Positions 55,701 through 64,000 of a stretch of 64,000 nucleotides of DNA are shown here, in pieces. The notes under the pieces are model-generated. The model worked only from the letters and a program-made list of their open reading frames with translations. It ran no database searches and had not been told where the DNA came from. Position 1 is the stretch's first letter, and the number at the start of each line of letters is the position of its first letter. The translations under genes and the position numbers were made by a program. Source of the DNA: Eudorina sp. 2006-703-Eu-15 (taxonomy: Eukaryota > Chlorophyta > Chlorophyceae > Chlamydomonadales > Volvocaceae); assembly GCA_003117195.1 (NCBI GenBank), contig BDSI01000034.1, positions 248,001 through 312,000 on the forward strand, in the 5' to 3' direction.

Positions 55701-57565
55701 CAGACATGCTTGGGAAAGGCGGTGATTTCGGTTGGCTGGTTCTCCTGTCGGGTCGCTAGTTAGGTACGGCACTCGGCCGTGCGGGTGAGCCTCGCAGTTT
55801 GTTGGGCCGTTGCTTCTTGTTAGGCATTGTTTTTCGTCTTCGCAGACTTATAAAATAGTAGCCGTATTACTTCTGGTACAGTAACGGGCCGTTGATCGGG
55901 CGCCGCCTAGTAACATAGACAGCGGCCTGCAGACTCGCGAGTTGTTTGTTTCCCGCCTGCCCCCCCTCGTTCTTCGCGTCGCGTGTGCGATTTTATTTGG
56001 ACCGTGCGATAGGTGTCTGTCCTTGGGGTTTGTGCGCCTTAGATTAGGCCGGTCCCGGTGCGGGGGAGGTTTTGCCTTGACTCTGGTTCCCTTTTGCCTC
56101 CCCCTAAGCCAGCCCGGGTCCGATCTCGCTTGAGGGAATCAGAGGTGGCGCACGTGTCTGTTGGCCGGCCGGTGGGTTTGTCGGTGCGTTGTCTGTGTGT
56201 GGGTTTTGGCCTTCCGTGGCTTCTCCTGCGCACTTTCGGAGGAGCGTTGTTCTTTCCTCGCTTGGGGGGTGTGCTGTGCCGCAGGCTAGGCAGTAGTTGA
56301 GAGCCTTAGGCGGCAGAGCGTAGGTTGCCGCGCACGTGCCAGCAGAGAGAGAAAGGTTAGTAGCGCTGAAATAGAGCGCTCAGCTGGCGTGCGGTCTCGG
56401 CGGCGTGTTCCGTTACCCCCTTTCCTTGTTCACCTCCTAAGCTAGGGCGAGGCTAGGCGGTTGGATGCGGTTGAGGCTTTAGGGTTCCGTGCAGACGATA
56501 CACGAATGAGTGTACGTGTGATCAGGGTGGTGTAATTGGGGTTCGGGGTTAACACTGCCTGTCGAGCGAACCGCAGCAGATCACAAAAGGGGCCCCGCCA
56601 GCGCAACCAGAACACGGCCTGCGGCGCCTTTTTTGTTCCTTTCCGTACAGCTGCCGTACACGGAGGCCGTGCTTAAGGAGACCATGCGGTTGTTCCCGGC
56701 GCTCCCAGTGATGCACCGCCACGCGAAGGCGGACATCGACCTGGGGGGCGGGCGGGTGGTGCCCAGGTGAGGTATGAAGCGCCAGTTGGGATCGATACAT
56801 ATGTAGCAGTGTGGTGTATAACGCTCGTGTGTGCTAAACCTCTGCTGTGTCGCACGCCACACGGGTCACCGTTACTCGCAGCCTGCAGCCTATGCCTTTT
56901 CTGTTACCACATACAGGAAATAGTTCCTGCATAGAGGACCAATTGCTTCAACGGGGCCATCGTTGCTGTAACGGTGGATGGTTGCCGCAACGGCTCCTTC
57001 ATTCCTGCTCCATCCTGTCGCTATCCATGCGTCCTGCCTAGGCCACCCGCGCCCTCCACCCTCCCGCCGCCCTCCTCCCCCCAGGGGCGCATTCCTGGCG
57101 CTGTCCAGCTACAACCTGCACCACGACCCCGCCCTGTGGCCCGAGCCCGAGCGCTTCCTGCCCGAGCGCTTCCTGCCGGGCGGCGCCGCCAGCTCTGCCC
57201 ACCCCGCGGCTTGGGCGGGCTTCGGAATGGGGGCGAGGATGTGTGTGGGCCACAAGCTGGCGATGATGGTGGGTGGGGGCACAAGTAAGCCTCAAACGAC
57301 CGCCCGAGCCAGCCTGCTAGCTGGTCTGTCCAGTCACGTCGGTCCCACATCGTACGCTGCCTGTCCATCCCACCTCCCCTGTCTCCGGGCACTGCCCCTC
57401 TCCACCTCCCAGGTCACCCAGGCCACCCTTCTGTCCCTGCTGCGGCGCTACACCTTCGAGTTGGCCCCCGGGCAGCAGCCGACGCCCGCCATGGCCACCG
57501 GCCTCACCTTCGGGCCTCAGAACGGCGTTTGGCTGCGACTGCGCAGCAGGGGTGCAGCAGCCTGA
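49738..57565 (+). CDS. Cytochrome P450, array copy 3 (13 exons)
   Basis: Exons: 49738-49782, 50496-50559, 51325-51428, 51660-51712, 52356-52463, 53088-53147, 53585-53731, 54027-54225, 54440-54805, 55205-55375, 56651-56766, 57085-57268, 57413-57565. They total 1770 nt and encode 589 residues, with the same intron positions and phases as copies 1 and 2. Motifs: I-helix ASYETSSNTT, ETMR, EPERFLPERF and FGMGARMCVG. The N-terminal exon is the shortest of the set (MAFLGGLLLTALAVL). Intron 10 contains a 0.93-kb DIRS remnant. The acceptor of exon 3 is preceded by a 25-bp tandem duplication. A TGTAA at 58129-58133 is a candidate poly(A) signal. Probably functional. Confidence 0.88.
49887..50190. repeat. 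MITE-like insert with GGGGTCC inverted ends, P450-3 intron 1
   Basis: 304 bp. The left end ggggtccgctgtaacgttca and the right end (inverse ggggtccactgcaacatcat) form imperfect inverted repeats of about 20 bp. This is the better-preserved copy of the element at 41689-42019. Confidence 0.6.
53022..55190 (+). repeat. Near-identical block shared with P450-2, copy 3 side
   Basis: The partner of 44352-46505. Exons 6-9 and introns 6-9 are almost unchanged between the genes. The few differences include cccggcacc versus cccaacacc in exon 9. Confidence 0.85.
55650..56587 (+). mobile_element. Solo A-C-B remnant of the DIRS family in P450-3 intron 10
   Basis: An inverted, diverged copy of the 3' part of the element at 1093-8575: A (55650 to about 55950), C, then B ending next to cac/aaaagg at 56581-56588. 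There is no gag, RT or recombinase. The orthologous intron of copy 2 has gacagataaaaagtcc at the same place, so it serves as the empty site and shows simple insertion at an A-run without target duplication. It could arise by recombination between A1 and A2 or be a non-autonomous derivative. Confidence 0.85.
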
Positions 57566-58740
57566 GGGGAAGGCAGGGGGGTGGCGCGGCTCAGCTGCCT
57601 TTTTGTGCCCACGTTGCCATTTCCCAGCATTTGTGGATTGGTTGCAAATGGACACGGTTCTGCATCTATGAAACGCATTATTAATTGCGGATCCTACAGG
57701 GTATGTGTGGATGACACGATTCGCAACTAGGCCTGCGATGCTGACCGGCTTGTGAACCTCGGTTGGACCGGGGGAAGTTGGAAACCTTTGGAACCCCCTA
57801 ACCTGGGCACCACAGACTGGATCACCGTGTTGGCAAATAAAGTCATGTCGACGACTCCTTACTGACGTGTGTTGGTTGCCTTGAGCATGCCGATCGTCCC
57901 TGACTCGGTCGGCGCTCGTGCATGCCTTGCGCAGCGCCCGGAGGCGCCCGAAGGCTGCAGGGACTTGCAGAGAAATGATTCGTAGCGTCATTCTGTTGGT
58001 ATGATTGATTCGGGTTTGAAGGTGGCTGGGTGATGCGCTCGATGTTCGTTGGCGCCATCAATCACAGCTGGCTTGTCCAGCGCGGTTCCGTGTCACGGCA
58101 GGCTACCGGCAGACTCACTCGACCTGCTGTAAGAAGGCGACTGGCAACACACGCCTCGCAAGTCAGAGGCACAGCGCGTACATCTGCCTCACAGAACTAG
58201 CCCTGAACTAACCAGAACACACCTATATCTTCCGATTTGTCAAAGACCCATTATTGCACCAAACGCGTAAACGACGGAAAGGCAACATTAGGCACGGTAG
58301 CCGCGATGCGATTCGACTAACCGTCGGCGGGAGTTGTACGTGTTACGGGTTCGGGAAACCAACCAGGCTCTGGTGAACACCCGAGCCAACGCGCAGATAA
58401 TTGCTAGCAGGATTTATTTTCTTATGACTGAAATGCTTTTGGTTATTAAGGATGTTACAGCGGACCACGCGGGTCATCGGCGACAGCCAACGGCGACAGC
58501 CGAGGGTTCCTCACCATACATTGCTTTAACGAACTGGCGCCAAATGCTTGTGACCGTGGTTTGTTCGTGACGCTGGATTTCCGCGACACTGGGTTGCCAG
58601 GATTGGCTCGCTCGTTACCGTATCTGCCGTTGTTGCTAAGCCAAATTGTCAGTGCACTTCTTCACCGCCCACTCGTCTCCCCGCCCGCCCTGGGTGGTTT
58701 GCTGCCCGGGGGACTTCAGCTGGTGACGGCTGGGGGGGCT
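57566..58740. other. Intergenic downstream of P450-3
   Basis: The first 150 bp are homologous to the 3' flank of copy 2 (shared tttcccagcatttgtg and cgcaactaggcctgcg). No gene is recognised. Around 58455 lies ggaccacgcgggtcatcggc, another instance of the dispersed gggtcatcgg motif. Confidence 0.55.
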
Positions 58741-58748
58741 GATAGCGA

Positions 58749-58848
58749 GAGGAAGGAAATGGCCCCAGAAGTGGGCTCGGTGCGCGCACCGAAAAATGAC
58801 GCGGTTTCTGGGCTCGGTGCGCGCACTGAACGGTGCGCGCACCGAGCC
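58749..58848 (+). repeat. Left terminal inverted repeat of the TIR transposon
   Basis: It matches the inverse of 61573-61672 over about 100 bp with a few mismatches. It includes a half-palindrome and one full gctcggtgcgcgcac palindrome (58811-58848). Confidence 0.85.
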
Positions 58849-59150
58849 AAGTTTCACGGATCTACGCCACTAGTCTCTAGAGGTGCGGAAACTATCATTT
58901 ACAGCATAATGACAGGCGCCGAGAAGTCTAGGGCCGCTTGGGGCAGGTAGCCACAAAGCCAGGCTCGGTGCGCGCACCCATCGGTGCGCGCACCGAGCCC
59001 TGTTTCACGGATCTACGCCACTAGCCTCTCTAGGAGCGGAAACTATCAATTACAGCATAATGACAGGCGCCGAGAAGTATAGGGCCGCTTGGGGCAGGTA
59101 GCCACAAAGCTAGGCTCGGTGCGCGCACCGATCGGTGCGCGCACCGAGCC
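58811..59150. repeat. Left subterminal 151-bp repeats with palindromes
   Basis: Palindromes of the form cggtgcgcgcaccg-at-cggtgcgcgcaccg lie at 58811-58848, 58962-58999 and 59113-59150, spaced 151 bp. The sequence between them repeats too (ggatctacgccactag ... ggggcaggtagccacaaag). Confidence 0.9.
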
Positions 59151-59193
59151 CTGTTTCACGGAATCCGCCTCGTGTCCGCACTCGTTTGTACAG

Positions 59194-61385
59194 ATGCGGA
59201 ATCGAGGATTAGCACTGAGCACAGGCTCAAAGGCACCTGCTTACATGTCAGCGGGTGCCTTTGAGCCTATGCTCAGTGCTAATCCTCGATTCTGCCGCTC
59301 GGGGCAGGAGGCCAAAAGATACGGCTCGGTGAGCAACAGCACTGCGCCTGCAGCAGGGCCGCCGCCACCTCCTGCGGGCTGCCGCGCCGCAGCACCTCCG
59401 CCTCCGCCTGCCACTTGCCCCGCCCCGGCGCTGGACCAGCAGCCCTTGAGCAACAGCACTGCGCCTTCAGCAGGGCCGACGCCACCTCCTGCGGGCTGCC
59501 GCGCCGCAGCACCTCCGCCTTCGCCTGCCACTTGCCCCGCCCCGGCGCTGGACCAGCAGCCCTTGAGCAACAGCACCGCGCCTTCAGCAGGGCCGACGCC
59601 ACACCTTCCCCCACCACCACCTCCCTCGTCCGATCCGACCATGCCTCTTGGGGTCGCGCAGGCCACCATCGAACAGTGTGGTAAGGATATCTTGGGCCTG
59701 TCGGCGTCGGTGACCAACCCGGGGTGCACCAAAAGTCAGAGAAGGCGACGGGAGTCACAATGCTTTGGAGAAGCGTACCAGACCAGTGGTCTTCTGAACC
59801 CCATCACGCAAGGCCCTTCACTTCCCTCCTTGTCGTGTGCGACTTGTCTACGACCAGACGCCGGGGCTTTCATGTTGTTGTGTGACCGGTGCAATACTGG
59901 ACACCACACGTTTTGTTTGGGAATACTTCCGTACGCACCCGAGGGCGACTGGTACTGCCCGAGCTGCCTCTCGCTGGATCCCATGGCACTTCCTTGCTCT
60001 CCGACGGATTCGCCATTGGCGGCCCCTGCTACTCTAGCTGGGCCAAGCGTTCTCCCTGTCATTCCCGAGGAAAGCTCACTGCCGGACAGCGCCATGGCTG
60101 TTCCGGGGCCAAGCATCAGCGTCCAGCCCGCCAAGAAGCAAGCGGGAAAGCGGCCGCATTCAGTATCTGTAACGGAAGTCAACGAACCTGATATGGAGTA
60201 CGTCTGGCGGTTGGTCATGGACTTCGAGGACCTTGACGCGGTGGTTGTAGCATCCATGGCGCCGGGCTGCATGGTTTCTGACGACGCTGTCGATCTCTTC
60301 ATGTACCTCCTCCAGGTGGGGTTTTTAGAAAGGCGGGGCTAGTTTGCTGGACGGGGACAGGGACTGGAACCGCGAGGACGGTACGGCGTGGGCGCTGTCT
60401 GGCGACAGTGATGGGCATTATTATATCATGGGGACGGGCGTTTTGTGTCGTCACAGGAACGGGCGTTTTCTAACGGCATGTAACGCACGGGATACCAGGC
60501 TTCGGTCTTTGGGTTCGGCCCCAAAGGTTTGCTACATGCAGTCTAACTTCTACGGCTTTCTGTACGAGGATAAGAGGGCGTACAGCTATAAAAGCGTGGA
60601 GCGCTGGACGATGCCAAGTCGCTTGCGCGCCAGTGGGCTGGTAAGGTTCATGTCGACGGTTCTGCTGGACCAATGCTACCCATGTACCGCTTGGAAATAC
60701 CTGCCCCCATGTCTGAATGCCCTTCGCAGAAGGGCTACCAGGACGGAATTATGGGCGTGGACCTGGTCGTCGTGCCGGTTTTTATTCCCGGCCCATCAGG
60801 GGACATCCACGCCCGCAAGTCTGGAGGCCACTGGGTGTGCGGCGTGATTGACATCGCCAACAAGGTGGTTCGCGTGTACGACTCGTTTCACGTGAGTCAT
60901 CCATACGCTGGTTTGCTCCGTGTCCGCACTATCACGGCCCTATTGACATCATTTCGAAACGTTTTCAGGGCGACCAGCTGGCTGTTGCTACCCACCTCCG
61001 CGACTGGATAATTGACGAGGCCCGGTACCGGCATGACGCCCGGTGGGAGGCGGGGGAGTGGAGTCTGGAGGTCCCGCGCACCCAGCCGTGTTTTGTGGCC
61101 TCCTGCCAGCGGCGGGCCTCTTCTCAGCATCTGCCCGTGACTGACATTTCTCAGTGCTATTGCTGGTTTCCGCATCTGTGGGCACTACTGCGACAGCGAC
61201 ACAGATCCATGAATCTGGGCTGGGTGCGCGCACCCATCGGTGCGCGCACCCAGCAGCCGTGTTTTGTAGCCTCCCACCCCCATCCGGTGCCTGTTGGAAG
61301 CGATCTGCGGGAATCGTCCATCTCATGGCCATTACAACATTTACATATCTATGGAGACAGGTGCGGGCACGACACACATCCGTGA
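59194..61385 (+). CDS. Transposon-borne PHD finger / Ulp1-like protease protein, frame-disrupted
   Basis: Best model: 59194-60315, 60329-60640, 60730-60891, 60969-61385. The N-terminal half is Pro-rich with 39-residue repeats. A PHD finger follows at about 59835-59980 (SCATC, LLCDRC, HHTFC, WYCPSC). Exon 3 holds the start of a C48/Ulp1 fold: VVVPVFIPG, catalytic-type His in GGHW, and Asp in VRVYDSFH. The part that should carry the Gln and catalytic Cys is absent; the C-terminus runs into the palindromic subterminal repeats. The join at 60316-60328 would be a 13-nt intron, too short to splice, so a frameshift is more likely. The introns at 60641 (gtaagg) and 60892 (gtgagt) are canonical. An alternative start is ATG 59245. 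Confidence 0.6.
59196..59296. repeat. Imperfect hairpin, about 45-bp arms
   Basis: The left arm gcggaatcgaggattagc ... and the right arm ... gctaatcctcgattctgc pair around a loop near 59240-59250. It overlaps the candidate start codons of the PHD-Ulp1 gene. Confidence 0.9.
59331..59603 (+). repeat. In-frame 117-bp tandem repeat (39 residues)
   Basis: Units start at 59331, 59448 and 59565; the third is partial. They encode Pro/Ala-rich repeats (PPPAGCRAAAPPP) within the PHD-Ulp1 protein. Confidence 0.9.
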
Positions 61386-61610
61386 AACTGGGCTCAGTGC
61401 GCGCACGGATCAGTGCGCGCATCGAGCCGTGCTTTGTGGCCTCCTGCCCCCAACGGCCGGATCCCGGTGCCTGTTGGGAGGCACCTGTGGAATCTTCATT
61501 CTTAGTGCCAATATATTACATTTTTTTAATCTGTAGATGCTAGTGCGGGCACGACACACATCCGTAAAACTCGGCTCGGTGCGCGCACGGATCGGTGCGC
61601 GCACCGAGCC
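61219..61610. repeat. Right subterminal palindrome-bearing repeats
   Basis: Palindromes at 61219-61254, 61391-61428 and 61573-61610, spaced 172-182 bp. They are separated by related sequence containing tttgtggcctcctgcc, which also occurs at 61090 without a palindrome. Confidence 0.88.
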
Positions 61611-61672
61611 CAGAAACCGCGTCATTTTTCGGTGCGCGCACCGAGCCCGCTTCTGGGGCCGTTTCCTTACTG
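61573..61672 (-). repeat. Right terminal inverted repeat of the TIR transposon
   Basis: The inverse of 58749-58848. It shares the string aaaaatgacgcggtttctgg and the flanking palindromes. Confidence 0.85.
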
Positions 61673-61680
61673 GATAGCGA

Positions 61681-62421
61681 CGGGTTCAGTTTGGACCCTT
61701 TTGGACATTGCACCAACAACCGGCCACGGCTCCAAAATTTCTAACGGTTGTTGCCTCGCAGATCGTTGTCGGGTGTTGTCGGGTGCAGTGCCGCTTCGGT
61801 GATGGAAAATAGCTGCAAAAAGAGGACCTCGGAGCACTCGCGTCCACGCACCGACAAGTACCGATACTCTGCTCAATGGCCATATAAGACTCGCGACCTG
61901 ACCTTTAATCACGAGTGGAAAAGGGAAGGCCTGATGGCTAACATACGTAACTGCAACATAACTCTAGTTACTTTGACGGCTCGGCCGACAGATGAAATCG
62001 CTACATTACAGTTTTGAAAAACATTTCGAGCAGTGGAGATGAAGCCGAACTGTAGAAGACTGCAGCTCACAACGCGCAGCTTCAGATGTCGCAGCTTCAC
62101 CAGTCGTAGCTTCTGCAGCCGTACACTTTGACCAACTGCCCGTGTACTCCGTCCGTGGACTTAAAGCCATTTGCAAAGACCATAATATTATGAATTGAAA
62201 GAAAATTATTATCCCAATCAAAGAATCTTTACTTTCATTCGCCTCCTGAGTTCATTTACTTTCGCAGGAAGGACGCAACCGTTGCGCTGTTAACAGCTAG
62301 GAAGGCAGGAGCGCATAGCATTTTATTATACAAAAAGTTCATTCTTGGAGTGTGGAATAGTCTCTAGGTTACGCTCTCACATATCACACCGCCCTCATCG
62401 CCTCAACATCCAGCTCTCGCC
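61681..62421. other. Intergenic, upstream of P450-4
   Basis: AT-richer DNA, including a stretch with gcagcttc repeats around 62060-62120. No gene is recognised. The promoter of P450-4 must lie here. Confidence 0.5.
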
Positions 62422-64000
62422 ATGGCCCTCCTATCAATCGCCACCCTAAGCCCCGCCATCCCGCCGTTCATTGCCTACATTGCCACCCCCTGGGGGACAC
62501 TGGGCGCCTCCCTTGTTGCAATGGTGCGTGGGTGGGTAGGTGGACTGAAGGGTGGCCCAGCTTACCAACCCATGATTGCAGTCACGGAGACATGTCGGTT
62601 CTGGTCGGTCTGCGTCGTTTCGTTGTCTTGTTTCCTTGCAGCGGTGTTTCCTTGCAGCGGTGTTCAAGTCCTGAAATCTCATGCCCCAAGGCGCATTCCT
62701 TTCCCCTAGATAACATGTCGCGGTAGCCTCGCAATCAAGGCCTTTCGGTGTTGGGAGAGACACGCACGCCGTGTACCGCACCATTTCCCTAGTTAAATCA
62801 TTTTCGTGGCATTCGACGACTCCCAACCTCCCCACACCCTCTACCTGGTAATAATTTCCCCAGGTTGCATGCCTGGTCTGGCTGGGGCTTTACCCCTTGC
62901 GGAGATGGATGTACCGTCACTTCCCAGGTGGGTGGGTGGGTGGGTGGGTAGCTAGTAGGTGGGTGCGTACGCTGGATGGGTTGGATTGGACGGTCAGACG
63001 GCTCCAAGCAAGGCGCGAGGTTAGGGCGTGGAAGCGGCCGCATACTGAAAACGAACACATACACATGCTACACACAGAGAACTGTGCACAGACACACATA
63101 ACCACCTGCGTGCGGCGGAGCGCCGCTCGGTGCCGTACGTGCTCCTGCCACGTCAGAGTATCACCCAGAATAGCCAGGGAAGGACCTAGACCGTCCGTCC
63201 TGGGGGTTGATTGGGTTGTGGTCGGCAGAGAAGTGTAGATGCAACAACGAGCTTGCGCCCGCCTGAGTCAGGGATTGGTTTTGCTATGCGGACGTGGATG
63301 GAATTCACTGTATCTACTTGATAATTTGATACTACCAACCTGGTGAATAAAAGTAATGAAGTAATGATGACCTTCCCCAGCCTGTGTTCGGTGTCCTCTA
63401 GGGTTTGCACAGCTCGCAGCCTACGTGCGACTTTGGAGCTCTCCCCGTGGCCCGCCTCCTTGCTTGCTTGCCGCGCAGGTCCCTTGGGCCTCCCCTTCCT
63501 GGGTAATCTCCCCCAACTGGCCGCCATGGATGTCACCCAGTTCCTGTCGTACGGGGCAAAAACGTACGGCTCCGTGTACAAGGTACGGCACTGCGGTCCC
63601 TCCTCCTGGCTGCTCGCTGGGTTAAGATGGTAACTCAGACTCCTCCCACCACGATGTATGTACGTGCCGCGCTGACCTGCAGTACTCCCCTTTCCCCCTC
63701 TCCTCGCATCCAGGTTTGGTTCGGCACTCGGCCCTGGCTGGTAATCAGCGACCCCGACCTGGTGCGGTGAGTGCATGAATGAATGACGGCCGAGCGAGGG
63801 GAGTTTTAAAATACAGCTTGGATACATTGTTATATTATTCAGTACCTGGCATGATGTTCGGGTGCATGACGGAGAACGAGAGTGACCGGTCGCACAGCGA
63901 TCTGGCAAAGCGGAAGCGTGCTGCGGTCGCCGAGGCGCAGTTTCGCAGCGGATTTGCGGTTATGTACGCGAGTAGCTCAGCGTCACCCGCCGTGATTGCG
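62422..64000 (+). CDS. Cytochrome P450, array copy 4, first four exons (runs off window)
   Basis: Exons: 62422-62523, 62864-62927, 63479-63582, 63714-63766, with phases identical to the other copies; the rest lies beyond 64000. The peptide opens with a distinct hydrophobic anchor (MALLSIATLSPAIPPFIAYI), then VACLVWLGLYPLRRWMYRHF, PGPLGLPFLGNLPQ and VWFGTRPWLVISDPDLV. It is the most diverged of the four, with its own anchor and intron sequences, so it is probably the oldest split. The heme and ExxR exons are not in the window, so function cannot be judged. Confidence 0.82.

Larger units (their letters stand above)
58749..61672 (+). mobile_element. TIR DNA transposon carrying a PHD-Ulp1-like gene
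   Basis: A 2.92-kb element flanked by the 8-bp direct repeat gatagcga (58741-58748 and 61673-61680). The ends are inverted repeats of about 100 bp (left aaggaaatggccccagaag, right inverse aaggaaacggccccagaag, then matching DNA through the first palindrome). Subterminal arrays on both sides carry a 36-38-bp palindrome. The coding part has a PHD finger and a C48/Ulp1-like domain but no recognisable transposase core. An 8-bp duplication with an encoded Ulp1-like domain recalls the Kyakuja-Dileera-Zisupton superfamily; hAT and Mutator-like elements also make 8-9-bp duplications, so the class is a hypothesis. Probably non-autonomous. Confidence 0.8.

Noticed and set aside
60316..60328. 13-nt intron joining PHD and Ulp1 frames
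   Set aside because: Too short to splice; treated as a frameshift.
61673..62421. Possible RNA gene
   Set aside because: No tRNA cloverleaf, box motifs or rRNA similarity was visible here or elsewhere in the window.

Overview
The window looks like nuclear DNA of a Chlamydomonas-type green alga (volvocine lineage, core Reinhardtinia). It is GC-rich. Its genes are split by many short introns with clean GT(GC)/AG borders. Candidate TGTAA poly(A) signals lie downstream of stops, (CA)n/(CT)n tracts are frequent, and it carries a DIRS-type retroelement with split repeats like TOC1 of Chlamydomonas and Kangaroo of Volvox. All gene models here were assembled by hand from reading frame, intron phase and splice sites; every exon chain closes in frame unless stated.

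Region by region: (1) 247-18217 (+) is the 3' 24 exons of a WD40 protein with about 18 repeats, open at the left edge. One intron is inflated by a near-intact 7.5 kb DIRS/PAT-type element (1093-8575, minus strand: gag, RT-RNase H, PHD finger + tyrosine recombinase). (2) 18.2-21.2 kb has no recognisable gene. (3) 21632-24413 (-) is a five-exon plastid MCE-domain protein, TGD2-like, of the chloroplast-envelope lipid importer. (4) Head to head with it, 25448-30571 (+) is a nine-exon gene for a secreted glycine-rich protein of unknown function whose last intron holds a perfect 94-bp palindrome. (5) 32.3-64 kb is a tandem array of four same-strand cytochrome P450 genes, each complete copy with 13 exons (32281-40362, 41535-47831, 49738-57565, and the first four exons of a fourth from 62422). 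The array is littered with non-LTR retrotransposon tails, MITE-like inserts and a solo A-C-B remnant of the same DIRS family. Copies 2 and 3 share a nearly identical block of about 2.1 kb in the middle of the gene, best read as gene conversion. (6) 58749-61672, between P450 copies 3 and 4, is a DNA transposon with about 100-bp inverted repeats and an 8-bp target duplication, carrying a spliced PHD-finger/Ulp1-protease-like gene.

The host genes do not form an obvious pathway. The TGD2-like and secreted-protein genes share a 1.0 kb divergent promoter region, and the P450 genes are a lineage-type tandem expansion. The most unusual material is mobile: two unrelated elements (a tyrosine-recombinase retroelement and a TIR transposon) each encode a PHD finger, and the TIR element is built around repeated palindromes plus a protease-like domain lacking its catalytic-cysteine half.
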